A DNA stretch of 64,000 nucleotides from Cycas panzhihuaensis (taxonomy: Eukaryota; Cycadophyta): NCBI GenBank assembly GCA_023213395.1, contig CM041465.1:56241741-56305740 (forward strand). Reading direction: 5' to 3'. The translations under genes were made by a program, and so were the position numbers. Below the pieces are notes generated by a model. That model had not been told where the DNA came from. It saw only the letters and a list, made by a program, of their open reading frames with translations, and made no database searches. Below, piece by piece: positions 10,901-20,460 of this stretch; positions within the stretch are counted from its first letter, which is position 1; each line of letters opens with the position of its first letter.

Positions 10901-11640
10901 GCCTTAATACTAAGCTCTGGGCAGCAAACAAATAGCAATGAAAGTAAAAGAAAGACTCGAATAGCGAGCAAAAAGGTGGCCGAGAAGGGTAGGAGGACCT
11001 AGCAATGAGGTTACCTAAGAATGAAAGCAAGTAATCCGGCCACTGGCTGAGAGTGGGCGGAGAAAGGACGCCCTGGAGTGCCAAAGGTTGCTTTGGGAAG
11101 CAAAACATGCCCCCGGACGGGGGAGCATTTCCTTCGGGGACCCCAGGAGCGAGAAAGGGCTGCAAAAACGAGTCCAGGGTGGCGACATGAGCCAAACGAG
11201 TATAAACTCAGGCATACACGGGAGTAGCGCGTAAAACGATGCAAAAGGGCCCTGGCAAAAGTGCGATAATGAGGCGCCATAAATTCCCTTGTAAGGGAGG
11301 GTAAAAAAGGGTATCAATAGCACACAATGGGCGACATGGCCAGAAGGCAAAGGCTACCAAGGGAATGAGATGGTCCCAACGACTGTCGCAGAGCCAGAAA
11401 CGGAAGAAGTGCCCGTCGGGGCCCCTAGCTATATAAGGAAAATGAATGAAAATCGGATTCATTTTCACCGGCTCTCGTACAAAACCAGAGCCTTTCCCTT
11501 ACGACGCGGAGCGCTACCCAACTTCGAAGGCACGTAAGAGACGATTTGACCGTTGGATCCAAGCACAGTGAGGGTCATTACGATCGCAGAGACGAGATGG
11601 CGACGGTCAGGCCAGATCTAGTGAGTGGATCTCATGAAAC
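10901..11640 (-). promoter_or_regulatory. Promoter-like leader upstream of aRNH in A
   Basis: On the minus strand this segment holds GAGAGCCGGTGAAAATGAATC, then CCTTATATA (11430-11438), then about 530 bp to the aRNH ATG. The same sequence lies upstream of aRNH in C (GAGAGCCGGTG at 63019-63030, CCTTATATAGG at 63057-63067). An 86-codon frame over the TATA region is partly conserved in C but has no recognisable domain and is probably incidental. The spacing and conservation fit an internal promoter and untranslated leader for aRNH. This is inference from two copies. Confidence 0.45.
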
Positions 11641-12110
11641 CCTTGCCATTTCAAAGTTCAAAGTTTACTGCTTTTTTGGTTAATTTTATATATTTTTTAT
11701 TTTGTATGTTGTAAATGTAAATATGTAAATATGTTTTGGTTGTAAATATTCATGTGTTTCCTTCCATGTATGGCCATATGTCTAACAGGAGCACACACAT
11801 CCACCGTAAGCAAAGGTGATCGAGAGGTGTGAGGTTAGAAATAGAGCGACATGCACGTCCACGGAGGAGCATAGCGGAATATGCGAAGGAAACGACAGGC
11901 AGGAGAATGAAGTGACGATACTCCATAGCATCGTCCTAGTCGGGGGATGCCCAAATAGGAGGACAAAGGTTCCCAAGAGCGCACGGGAACGCAGGTTCCG
12001 TGGGAGGAACCGGAAGAAGAAACGAAAATCCATCTTAAATTGCCCTTCTACTTGTGGTTGGGAGGAATGGGAACAATTTAAAATGGTAGTTTAGGTTCAT
12101 TTCAGAGCAT
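11641..12110 (-). other. Post-integrase spacer and deletion junctions of A
   Basis: Bases 11690-12105 on the minus strand align with the spacer after integrase in C (about 59905-60330). Both share a decayed CTAAACTACCAT...GTCCCCATTCCTCC stretch, the GGTTCC...GGAACC region, and CATACATGGAAGGAAACAC. At about 12110 it joins the RT frame just after its FIDQII motif, so the RT palm through integrase is gone. At about 11660-11690 it joins the aRNH leader directly, where B and C carry the antisense PMD module. Confidence 0.7.
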
Positions 12111-12753
12111 GGCTATCAATTATTTGATCAATGAAGGGAAGAGGAAAGTTGTCCTTAGGACAAGCATTGTTTATGTCACGAAAATCAACACAAATACAAA
12201 TGGTCCCGTTCTTCTTAGCAACGGGAACGATATTCGATACCCACTTAGGGTAATCAATGGAAGAAATGAGTCTCGCGTCCAGAAGCTTCTCAACTTCCAT
12301 CTTAACGGCAGCTGAAAGCTTCAGGTGAAGGGGACGCTGCCTCTGACGCACTAGGCGAGCGTCAGGAAAGGTCATAAGGTTATGCGTGACAATGGAGGGG
12401 TCAATGCCCTTCATATCCGAGTAGTCTCATGCGAATACATCGCAGAATTTCTGGAACAGGAGGGAGTATTCCCTCACTTCGTCAGGAGTACATTCTGCTC
12501 CTACCTTGATGACCTTGTCCGGGGTAAGGACTATGTCTTGAGTTGCCCCCATGCACATGGCATTCCCCTCCTCGAAATAGAGGGGGGCAAGATCGACCGG
12601 AAGGGAGGAAAGGGAAGGAGAGATTGGGTCGGCTAATGTGGACCCAATCGCTAAGACCTTCTGGTGGCCAAGCTTGTTGTGACCAGGAGGCAAATTAGGC
12701 ATGGAACCTGCTAAGTGCTCTAGCAATGCCTGATCGTCTTCAAAGTAGTCCAC
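12111..12753 (-). pseudogene. RT N-terminal part of element A (truncated)
   Basis: The minus-strand frame contains the pre-RT region (ECTPDEVREYSLLFQKF, D(Y/F)SDMKGIDPSIVTH) and then the RT fingers: KLLDARLISSIDYPKWVSNI, VAKKNGT, CVDFRDINNACPKDNFPLP. It stops after FIDQII. The palm with the catalytic DD motif is missing. One internal stop (TGA where C has TGG, in FAWEYSDMKG) separates 12753-12427 from 12414-12097. Identity to C is high, so A derives from a complete element of the same family by internal deletion. No polymerase can be made. Confidence 0.9.
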
Positions 12754-13465
12754 CCCATGGATGGCCTGACATCGAATGGATGAGGCGCGGGATAGCGTGG
12801 GAGCGATAGGACCGATGTGGCCTGAAAGCTACCCATCATCCCTAAGAGACTCTGAAGGAGAGTCAAGGAGAGGTCCATCGTAAAAAGTAAGAGGGATACT
12901 TTCAACATCGTCACCTACGGGAGGTGACAGGACGGAAGAGCTAGGGACGTGATGATCGACATGCGCAATGTCATGTGACATGTGAAAATGACCAGGCTCT
13001 ACAACAAAAGGGGTCATAGGAGGAAACCTAGGACTAGGAGGATGCCCCGCACTAGTGCGGAGGAAAGAAACTGGGTGAGGACGATCCTCATCCTTGCTAT
13101 GGGATCTGTCATCGTCAAACATGGTGAGGTACCTATAGCTCCCGACACCAATGGGGGCAAAATGTGTCAAATCAGGAGAAGAAGATATAGGATCTTCTTC
13201 ACGGTAAGAGGAATCGGGGATTCTAATGGAGCAAGCTGAGACATGGTCAGAAGGGCGTTTGTTTCCCTTCGTATGGCCATGGCTTGCCCAAGCGTAAGGC
13301 CTAGCTTGTTTGGCGAGCGATCGCTCACGGGAGACAACTTTCATTTGCCCGTTAAGGACAAATTTAAGTTGCCCCCAACGGCTGGAATACACGGCTCCCA
13401 TTTGGTCAAGCCATGGTCGACCCAGAAGCAAGTTGTAATCAACGTCAACATCGAGGACGACAATG
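12754..13465 (-). pseudogene. Protease-RT linker of element A
   Basis: A 200-codon open frame (13431-12829). It begins LLGRPWLDQMGAVYSS, the conserved region after the aspartic protease of gypsy elements (LGRPWL), continues through a Pro/Ser/His-rich low-complexity linker and ends in SIPLTFYDGPLL. The same order is seen in C (56300-57000) and B (24440-25250). No separate domain is recognised. The frame is offset from the protease ORF, so either a frameshift or a small indel lies near 13460. Confidence 0.75.
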
Positions 13466-13867
13466 TCAGTAACGACAGTCTTGTCCTCGAGAGTAAGAGG
13501 TATCGAGACAGATCCTAAGGGAGTCTTCTCGCCAAGTCATAACTCGACAACGCCATGGAACAGGTTCCAAGGCAGAAATGCCAAGCTCTTGCATAACGCG
13601 CAAGGGCATGGCATTGACGAAAGAACCGTTGTCCACGACGGTTCTTCGCAACGTGCAATCGAGAGTATCTATGGTAATGGTGAAAGGGAAGTTCCATTGG
13701 CGTTCCCTTCCACTAGATGCGGGAAGATCTCTAGGATCGAAGGAGATGACCAGTTCGCAGCTTTGGGTTGTGCCCAAGGCATGAACGGGCTCGTTATTCG
13801 ATCCTAGAGCTTCCAAGAGGAGCGTTTGCTGCTCGGGGCAACTTCTCAAGACGTCCATGATGGACAT
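13466..13867 (-). pseudogene. Aspartic protease of element A
   Basis: The 133-codon frame reads MSIMDVLRSCPEQQTLLLEA, then RQWNFPFTITIDTLDC, then TVVDNGSFVNAM (residues 76-87), then VMQELGISALEPVPW. DNGS at 79-82 is the retropepsin active-site position, with Asn where most proteases have Thr or Ser; B has DNDS at the same place. Flanking hydrophobic residues and the downstream LGRPWL support the assignment. The protease would cleave the Gag-Pol polyprotein. The frame is open across this part but the C-terminal part (DTSYSRGQDCRY) departs from the family, which suggests a small indel near 13500. Confidence 0.75.
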
Positions 13868-14468
13868 CCCAAGAGCTACGTGAGAAGCTCTTCGACCACG
13901 GAGAAGGGCTTACCCTCCCCGTGGGTTGGGTAAGGGCTCTCTAAAGTCGAATCTACCGGGCGACGGAATGCTCTTGGGAAGTGCGGGAATTTCGGAGGAA
14001 CGGCCCGAGGGGATCGAGTCATGAGGTAGACGCGAGGTGCCTGCCTCCTTTGCGACTGAGACCGTGTCAACGCCAGAAAGGGGAGTGGTCTCAAGCATTT
14101 GGATCACCTTCTTTCCTCATATGGGACCGCGAAGGTGATGGAGCACGGCGGTCAGGGGAGCGCGAAGGGGAAGATGGCCTTCGCACACCCTTCCCTCTAC
14201 CATGCGAAGGGCGAGGATCGGGGGATCTATCCTGATTCTGATTGTTCCTTTGCTAAACATCACGACCATGTTCCTTATGTTTGGGGAACGGGTCTCTATG
14301 AACGGGCTGATCAAGGTTAGGCCTCGATGCCTGCCTAGGGGACGAATCGCGTGGCAGGGCGTCGCGTGGGTGCTATGCTTGGCAACGCAAATCGTCGTGG
14401 AAACACTCCACGTGGATAGAACACCACCTCTTCTTAAGGGGAGGATCGATCCTCCTTGCTTGAGAAGG
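13868..14468 (-). pseudogene. Gag C-terminal region with zinc knuckle, element A
   Basis: On the minus strand at 14423-14382 one frame gives CSIHVECFHDDLRC, a CX2HX4HX4C zinc-knuckle pattern of the kind seen in Tat/Athila-type Gag instead of the CX2CX4HX4C of most retroelements. B has the same pattern (CCVHSECLHEDSQC near 26160), and C has it broken by a one-base deletion near 55335. Downstream is a basic Arg/Ser-rich segment leading to VIQMLETTPLSGVDT before the protease. This is the nucleic-acid-binding part of Gag. Frame changes show it is not intact. Confidence 0.7.
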
Positions 14469-15240
14469 CTAGGTGTTACCCCCTTTGGGGGGCATCGCAC
14501 GAGAAGCTTGCTGAACTGGTTTATGGGAGGTCGGCGATGAAGGAGGTTGGAGCTTAAGCCCCTTCATCATGTGCTCGAATGAGCGAATAGCGGAGGTAAG
14601 AGGATCTAGGGTCCTCTTAGTCGGATGAGAGGTAGGCCTAGCGGGCTGCAAAGGTTTAGTTTCCTTCGCTGGGGGAGGCGCCTCACGACGTTGTGAGGGC
14701 TTAGGAGGTTTCTTGAGTCCAGCTTGGATCTCAATGGCCTCCAACGCTAAGCATCTCGTAATCGTAGAGTCACATGTGGTTGCCCCCATCTTAAGGACTT
14801 CCACATGTACTTCGGGGTGAAGTGCATTGACGAAGAGATCTCGCTTCAACCCTTCAGGCAATGTGGCCTTGGTAGACTGAAGGAGATCATGAAAGTGTCA
14901 CACAAAGTCGCGATTCATCTTGTCGTGACCTTATTTAAGCGACAGAAGCGCTTTTATTCTGCTCTCGAATGGACGGGCCACGTCAAAATAGTTGACGAAC
15001 TTATCCACTAATTGTTGGAATGAAGAAATCGAATGAGCAGGAAGGCGGTAAAACCACTTGAGGGCGTCGCCCTGCAAGGATCGCAGAAATAGCTTCATCA
15101 GAATATGGTCGTAAGCCCAATAATCGATGCACGCCATAGAAAAACTACGCACATGCTCGGTTGGGTCTTACGATGAAGTTCCATCGAATTTGGGAACTTC
15201 AAGAGGGTGAGGCGGTAGGTTAGTCCTTAGCGTCTCAATA
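14469..15240 (-). pseudogene. Gag core (capsid) of element A
   Basis: Retrotransposon Gag domain. In minus-strand order: PEVPKFDGTSS, then RSFSMACIDYWAYDHILMK, LQGDALKWFYRLPAHSISS, LVDKFVNYFDVARPFESR, ALLSLK, then LKRDLFVNALHPEVHVEVLK, followed by a Pro/Lys-rich tail. GDALKWFYRLP and the F-x-R-FHDLL region are typical of the gypsy capsid domain. Nonsense changes consistent with C-to-T decay are seen: TAA for CAA after ALLSLK (near 14932) and TGA for CGA shortly after. Otherwise it is close to C (54540-55063). It would form the virus-like particle. Confidence 0.85.
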
Positions 15241-16271
15241 GATAATAGCATTGACCTATAGTCCATGAAAGGACGTGTCCTCACTTGGGCTAATGGATCG
15301 ATGACCGGTAAAGAAACAGGAACAAATGGGGGTGGTAAACCCATCCCTCCTTGGGGAAACGCCCCTTGTTGGAAAGGGGGTTACGGGTAAACGCTCTAGA
15401 AGGGAGGTATGTTCCCTTGCGATGACGCAGCAGCGGGAGTTGCGCTAGATGACGGAAACGAAGGGTGAGGGACCGGGTTTTGCCCATATAGGCCACCTGT
15501 AGGTGGCATAACTCCATATGGGTGCAACGGGTCCACCCCATAAGCAAGAAGATGGTTTCCCCTACCTTGCCCCCAAGGTTGAGACGTGTAACCTGGCGGC
15601 ACGTAACGGGAAGGACCATCAGCAGAATTTTGAATGTATGTAGGAGTGGGTCCTACATAGATAACGGCAGCAGCTCTAGTAGGACCTCGAGGCCTACTAA
15701 GGAACGCATGTGCCACGTTCGAAGGCAGCGCATGCGTTTGGCTCAGAAATGGTATGCTAACCCCGAGTTGGGGAAAGGACATGCCACGAACGGGTCCTGA
15801 AGAAGTAGGACCACGGCTAGAAGTAGGCAGCGCAACGCTTGCCCTGGGAGCCAGGGTAGACACGGCATAGGACGAGTGTGCGCGGGCAGAAGCATCAATC
15901 ATTGTAGAAGGTGCGGGGATGGATGAAGAAGATGCTATATTGCGCAACACTTCTTCAAACCATCTAGGGTGCGGTTGGCGGCGAGTTGTTCGGAAGTACT
16001 CGCTAAGCGCTTCGACTACGTCGGCGGGAGGGGTATCCTCGTAGCCATACGAAGTCGATGGGATCTTGAAAGTAGGGGATCCCTCAGGATGCTCCTCGTA
16101 AGGCTCACCAGTAGGGTGGTGAGTCTCGTGAGGGGCCGAATCTTCCGCTGCATGAGCGGAAGGATGAAAGTTAGCAGGGTGAAATTGGTCATCAGGATAG
16201 TAGATGGAATCATCGCCCTCGTAGGCGAATTTCGGGGCAGATGAAGGGAACTCTTGAGTTCCCGAAGTCAT
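15241..16271 (-). pseudogene. Gag N-terminal region of element A
   Basis: A 291-codon open frame (16271-15396). It begins MTSGTQEFPSSAP, chosen because C starts MTPGTHEFPSSAP at the equivalent ATG (53544). It is rich in Pro, Ser, Ala and Thr, with HETHHPTGEPYEEHPEGSP and a Gly/Tyr/Gln segment (PPGYTSQPWGQGRGNHLL). No structural domain is recognised. A TAG stop follows IPPF, after which the frame continues as QQGAFPQGG-like sequence toward the capsid domain. Without that stop the region would be the N-terminal extension of Gag. Confidence 0.7.
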
Positions 16272-16580
16272 GGTATGGTAGGCCTAATCGGACGGGTAAC
16301 CTTGCATTGTCGAATCGGAGTTCGACGGCGGAAGGGAACGAGGCGATTGGTCTTCTAACAATGGCGGCAAGCCTCGCAAGCAACGCGAGAAACGTCGCAT
16401 GCAATGCCTTTGCGAGCATTGTTAGAAGAAACAAAAAGGAAAAGAAGGACAACGAAGCAAGCACGTTGGGGGTTGCCCAACTGAAAACACGGAATAAGAA
16501 ACTACCTAGAGGCAAGAACACCAACGAAAAGGGGAAGCGAATTTAACTCCCTTATTGGCAGTCCCCATTATGGTCCCTAG
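16272..16580 (-). promoter_or_regulatory. 5' untranslated region and primer-binding site of A
   Basis: On the minus strand the sequence after the LTR is CTAGGGACCATAATGGGGAC, a decayed version of TGGCGACCATCACTGGGATC that follows the LTR in C (53252). It is comparable to the TGGCGAC-type primer sites used by several plant Tat elements. The start TGGCG has become CTAGG, so priming by this copy may be impaired. The rest (16290-16550) contains no frame I recognise. Confidence 0.55.
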
Positions 16581-17193
16581 TGAAACACTCGCTACGGGGC
16601 GGTGATCCTACATCTAGCAAAAGGATATGAGAATACGCTATGCTAACTAAGCTAGGCAGCGAGGACCTCACCTCGCAGGGCGTCCTGCGGCGCCGAGCGC
16701 CGGATTCGGATCGCAGGTGCCGGTTGCCTCTGTAGCCGCAGTAAAACAAGGCCTTCCTACCCTTCGGATGGCCGGGAAGGAGAGGGAATACCTTGCGTGT
16801 TGCATCTTCTCAAGGCAATGAGAAGGCAACGAACGGGAGGGCAACTAACTAATATGTAAGCAAATGAGGTAAAAGGTGCGACGGGGGCGGCTTGGATACG
16901 ATGCAAGCGAGCTATCTATGCTATGCTATGTAAAGCAAGAAATAATGCAAGAAGATGAATGCTTTCCCTTTTTCCTTTATGTTCTTTTACAATTTCCTAA
17001 CTACTTAGGCAAATGCTTGAAAAGGAAACAGTGTAAAAGGGGATACACAGGAAGCAAGGGGAATACCTGGATCCGGCGCTTGAATGGAGGTGCGGCTTGT
17101 CTCTCTAAGTCCCGCTCCTTCTTTCTCCGTTCTCCGCGCATGCAACGTCGATCGACCAGAGTTGCTTAAGCGATGGAAGAGGGGTTCACTTAC

Positions 17194-17318
17194 CTCCCCT
17201 TGAGCATGCAAAACCAAATAAAACGGAAGAAAGCTTGAAACTAAAGATAGAGAGGTACTACGCAGGGAACTAATCAGCAACGGGCTCGTCCTACGTATTG
17301 CTCTGCCAATGCGCGATC
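17194..17318 (-). other. Exon-like block in A 5' LTR
   Basis: On the minus strand CTGTTTGTAG precedes and GAG|GTAAGTG follows a 125-bp block. Confidence 0.4.
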
Positions 17319-18373
17319 CTACAAACAGGTAAGAAGGACACCTTCCTCTCGGGAGAGAGGCCACAAGATATACCAAGAAATATATATATATATAAACTGA
17401 AATCAACTGAAACTAAGATATGAGCTAAGCATAGGAATACAACCGAACGAAATAACAGCATACAAAAAACACTCTCACCACCATGTACCATGAAAAAACT
17501 CGAAATGGAACTGAGTATAGCCTTGGGATGGCTAACTCACCTACGGGAGACCTCCACAGAACTTGGGAAGGAAAACTAGTTGGCAAGGAGGTAGTGACGG
17601 GTTGTCTATGCCAATCGGGATGCCCTAACTAAATCCCCTAAATTCCCTTAGCCCATTCTCTAAGAAAGCACAGATGGCAAAGGGAAGGAGGACAAGGGAT
17701 GGAACCCTTGGGGAGAAGGACAAAGAATGGGGACTAACCCGCCTACCTCCCTCAAATCCTCGTATGTACTCCTTTGCACCGGCTAACTAAGGAAAGGGTA
17801 AAAGAGATAGCTTAGGGAAAATGGGGGGGCTCCAAAGAGACAACGGGAAGGTACCCCTAATCTAGAGCAACACTATGAAGGGAACTATAGCTAACTAAGA
17901 TCACATTCATTGAGGAGCAAAAGAAAATAATAAAAAGAAAAGAATTTGCAAGTAGAAACAAGAAGTACCTTGTATGGGAAAGATCAAGTATGTACTTTGC
18001 TACTATGAACAGCAGCAATAAACAACATATAGGAACTGATCATGAATGGTTCTTGCAAGGGTGAGGATGAAGGAAACTCCTTGCAATTTTGGAGCCTTGG
18101 AGTTGACTCTTGAAGCAGCTTTTGGGTGAAGAAGTCACTTGAATCCTTGAGCACCTGCAAAGAAGAATGGAGCCTGCTGTGGAGAGCTGTAGGGGCAGCA
18201 ATGGCCCTACAAATCCAACTGATGGCAGCCCACTTCACCTTTGTCCAGTTGCTATGTATGAAGTTTTCTGTTTCTGTGTGTTTTTCTTATGTGTAAGTTA
18301 GGAATTCTTCTTAGAAGTTTAAAAAATGGCCAAAAGATCTGAAAAATGGGGAGCGAAATCCCCTTTATCCCCT

Positions 18374-18570
18374 GTTTATAGCAGGTGAACGTTGGGGATG
18401 TTAGGGCGACTCGAATCAATTAATGCCACGCGGCAGTTTCGTGAAAAAACGGAAACTGCATGGTTCTCTTTTTTTAAATTTTAAACAGTCGTACCACGGC
18501 AAACTCTGCGGTACCGCAGCAAACTCTGCAGTACCGCTAAGTTTACAGCAGTATCAGCCTGGAATAAAAA
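18374..18570 (-). promoter_or_regulatory. LTR promoter of element A
   Basis: The minus strand reads AAACTTAGCGGTACTGCAG and GCGGTACCGCAGAGTTTGC (18545-18490), then CATCCCCAACGTTCACCTGC, then CTATAAAC at 18381-18374. The repeated GGTACC/AACTTAGCGG modules and the CCCCAACGTTCAC box upstream of a TATA box recur in other LTRs of the family. Confidence 0.6.
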
Positions 18571-19044
18571 AATGAGAAAAATAAGCAGAAACATCAGGTT
18601 TTGAGGCAAAAGCAAAGGCTAAACATAAGTTAGAGTCACGAGGGAATGCCTGTGCAAAGGCAAGTACCCAAAATAATGCAAAGAGTCCTAACTAAGGATT
18701 AAATCAGACTTAGGAAGGACTGCAACATAAGCAACATGTCGTAACGAGAGCAAATAGGACTGACGGAAATATCCCGGGAGACCATGGAGGCAGCGTGGGT
18801 GGCTATGTGCCATACGGGGTATAGCATTCATTGAGGAATGCCCCCGCTGTGAGTCGTCATAGGCTGATGGTGTGCCGTGGGCACATGCATTATGAGCAAG
18901 TAGAAAAGCAATACGCGAGGGTGTATATGTCAAGCAACCTACTCTAAATAACCTCAATCAAGCATGGGCAAGAAAAGTAAGAAAATATACCTGAACAAAC
19001 CTGCGTCGATGCATCTCGAGTCCATTCCCAGTAGCTGGGAAACA

Positions 19045-19184
19045 TTTAGCTTTCTAATTTATTTGTTATATTATCTCTAGTTTAAGAACTTGCATATTAA
19101 ATTTTAGTTTCAATTCCTATAACTAGTTACAAAATAGTTTAGATCTTGGTGGCGATTTCTAGTTATTGGGATCTAGTTTTTTCA
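19045..19184 (+). repeat. Right part of copia D 5' LTR
   Basis: It continues the LTR interrupted at 7635. The first five bases (TTTAG) are the duplicated target of element A. The LTR is taken to end at TTTTTTCA (19177-19184), a few bases before the primer site. Confidence 0.55.
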
Positions 19185-19189
19185 AAAAG

Positions 19190-19202
19190 TGATATCAAAG
19201 CC
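19190..19202 (+). promoter_or_regulatory. Degenerate initiator tRNA-Met primer site of D
   Basis: TGATATCAAAGCC differs from the TGGTATCAGAGCC complement of initiator tRNA-Met by two G-to-A changes. Its position just after the LTR supports the copia assignment. Confidence 0.75.
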
Positions 19203-19259
19203 ATTTTAATATTTTTAGTAAGTTTCTAAAGGTTTTGGTGTTGCCTTTTTTTACACTAA

Positions 19260-20046
19260 ATGGTAAAATTAGCTAATACAAAGTTAGAGGTGGAGAAATT
19301 TAATAGGAAGAACAACTTCAAGTTGTGGAAGTTGAAAGTGTATGATGTTCTAGTATAACATGGTTTATACAAAGCTCTTACAGGTAAATCAAAGAAACCT
19401 GCAGGGATGGACAGTGATGAATGGGACTATCTAGACAAAAGGACTCTTAGCATAATACGATTATGCTTGGTAGACAAAGTTATATTTAACATTACAGGGG
19501 AGAAGACAATAGTATGATTATGGATCTAGTTGGAAGGCTTGTATATGACCAAATCAGTGATGAATCGAATCTACTTGAATAGGCAGTTATGCTCACTACA
19601 AATGAAGGAAGGTATAAAATTACTGATCATTTAAATATTTTTAATACTCTTGTTTATTAGTTGGCTAGTATCAATATCATGATTGAGAATGATGATAAGG
19701 TTGTTACCTTGTTATGTTCATTACCAGAATCTTGGGATAATATTATCATCTCAATTAGTTTTAGTACTATAGATGAATTAGACTATGATTATGTTGTGAG
19801 TGCTTTTCTAACAGAAGAGGTGAGGAGGAAGTTTAGTATTGAAACCTCCACACCAAAAGCTATGATAGCAAGGGGTAGAAGAATTGAGAGAGGACAAAGC
19901 TTTAGAGATACATTGAGGTCAAAGTCAAAAGGCAAGAAGAGTAATTTCAGATATTGGCACTACAATAAGATAGGTCACCTTAAGAAGGATTGCTACAAAA
20001 GGAAGGAGTTCCAAAACAAGGAAGATCCTACCGAGGAGGCTAATTA
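19260..20046 (+). pseudogene. Gag of copia element D
   Basis: Starting at the ATG at 19260 the frame reads LEVEKFNRKNNFKLWKLK, then SLPESWDNIIISISF, then LTEEVRRKF, then RYWHYNKIGHLKKDC at about 19950. This is the usual copia Gag (UBN2-type) order ending in a zinc knuckle. In the knuckle the first two Cys are replaced by Tyr (TGT to TAT type), so it could not bind zinc. Several stops occur upstream. The longest open part is 19661-20044 (128 codons). Confidence 0.85.
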
Positions 20047-20099
20047 AATGGAGTCAAATTAAGGTACAAATGAAGATGTCCTAGTTGCTTTTAATGTTT

Positions 20100-20460
20100 C
20101 CCATTATCATCATAATTAGTTATTGGATTTGGGTGTTTTACACCATATGTGTCCACACAAGAGTCAATTTTCATCATACCAATCTTTTGATAGTGATGAT
20201 GTGCTTATGGGAAATAAAGTTTCTTCTAATACAATAGGCATTGGCAGCATCAGAATTAAAATGTTTGATAATGTAGTGAGAACATTAACTGAAGTTATAT
20301 ATGTACCTAATCTAAAAAAGAATCTAATTTCCTTAGGTAAATAGATTTTAGTGGTTATAAGTACATAGGTTATGAAAGAGTCTCAAAGGTGTCAAATGGC
20401 ACCTTGGTTGTTATGAAACCCTTAAGGAAAGGAAACCTTTATATTTTGGTGTGAAGTATA
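20100..20460 (+). pseudogene. Protease of copia element D
   Basis: The frame contains LLDLGVLHHMCPHKSQF at about 20120-20170, where intact copia proteases have LDSGASxHM. The active-site Ser is Leu (C-to-T) and the Ala is Val. It continues through IGIGSIRIKMFDNVVRTL and VIYVPNLKKNLISLG, typical of the copia protease C-terminal half. A stop follows immediately. Catalytically dead. Confidence 0.85.

Larger units (their letters stand above)
7636..19044 (-). mobile_element. Element A: young Tat-type retrotransposon, internally deleted
   Basis: It has two 2.45-kb LTRs in the same orientation, a TGTTTCCC...GCGTTTCA minus-strand polarity, and perfect TTTAG duplications (7631-7635, 19045-19049). The first 60 bases of the two LTRs differ at one position, so insertion was recent. 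Order on the minus strand is 5' LTR (16581-19044), primer site, gag, protease, RT N-terminal third, deletion junction near 12110, spacer, aRNH (10900-10478), 3' LTR (7636-10084). RT core, first RNase H and integrase are missing, as is the antisense PMD module of B and C. It cannot move alone but could be mobilised by a complete relative. Confidence 0.95.
16581..19044 (-). repeat. 5' LTR of element A
   Basis: A 2464-bp LTR. On the minus strand it begins TGTTTCCCAGCTACTGGGAA at 19044 and ends GTAGCGAGTGTTTCA at 16581. It is flanked on the right by TTTAG. It carries the TATA box, the exon-like block and a block at 16685-16745 that matches the subfamily-2 LTR at 35540-35610 better than its partner LTR at 7740-7800. 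Confidence 0.95.
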
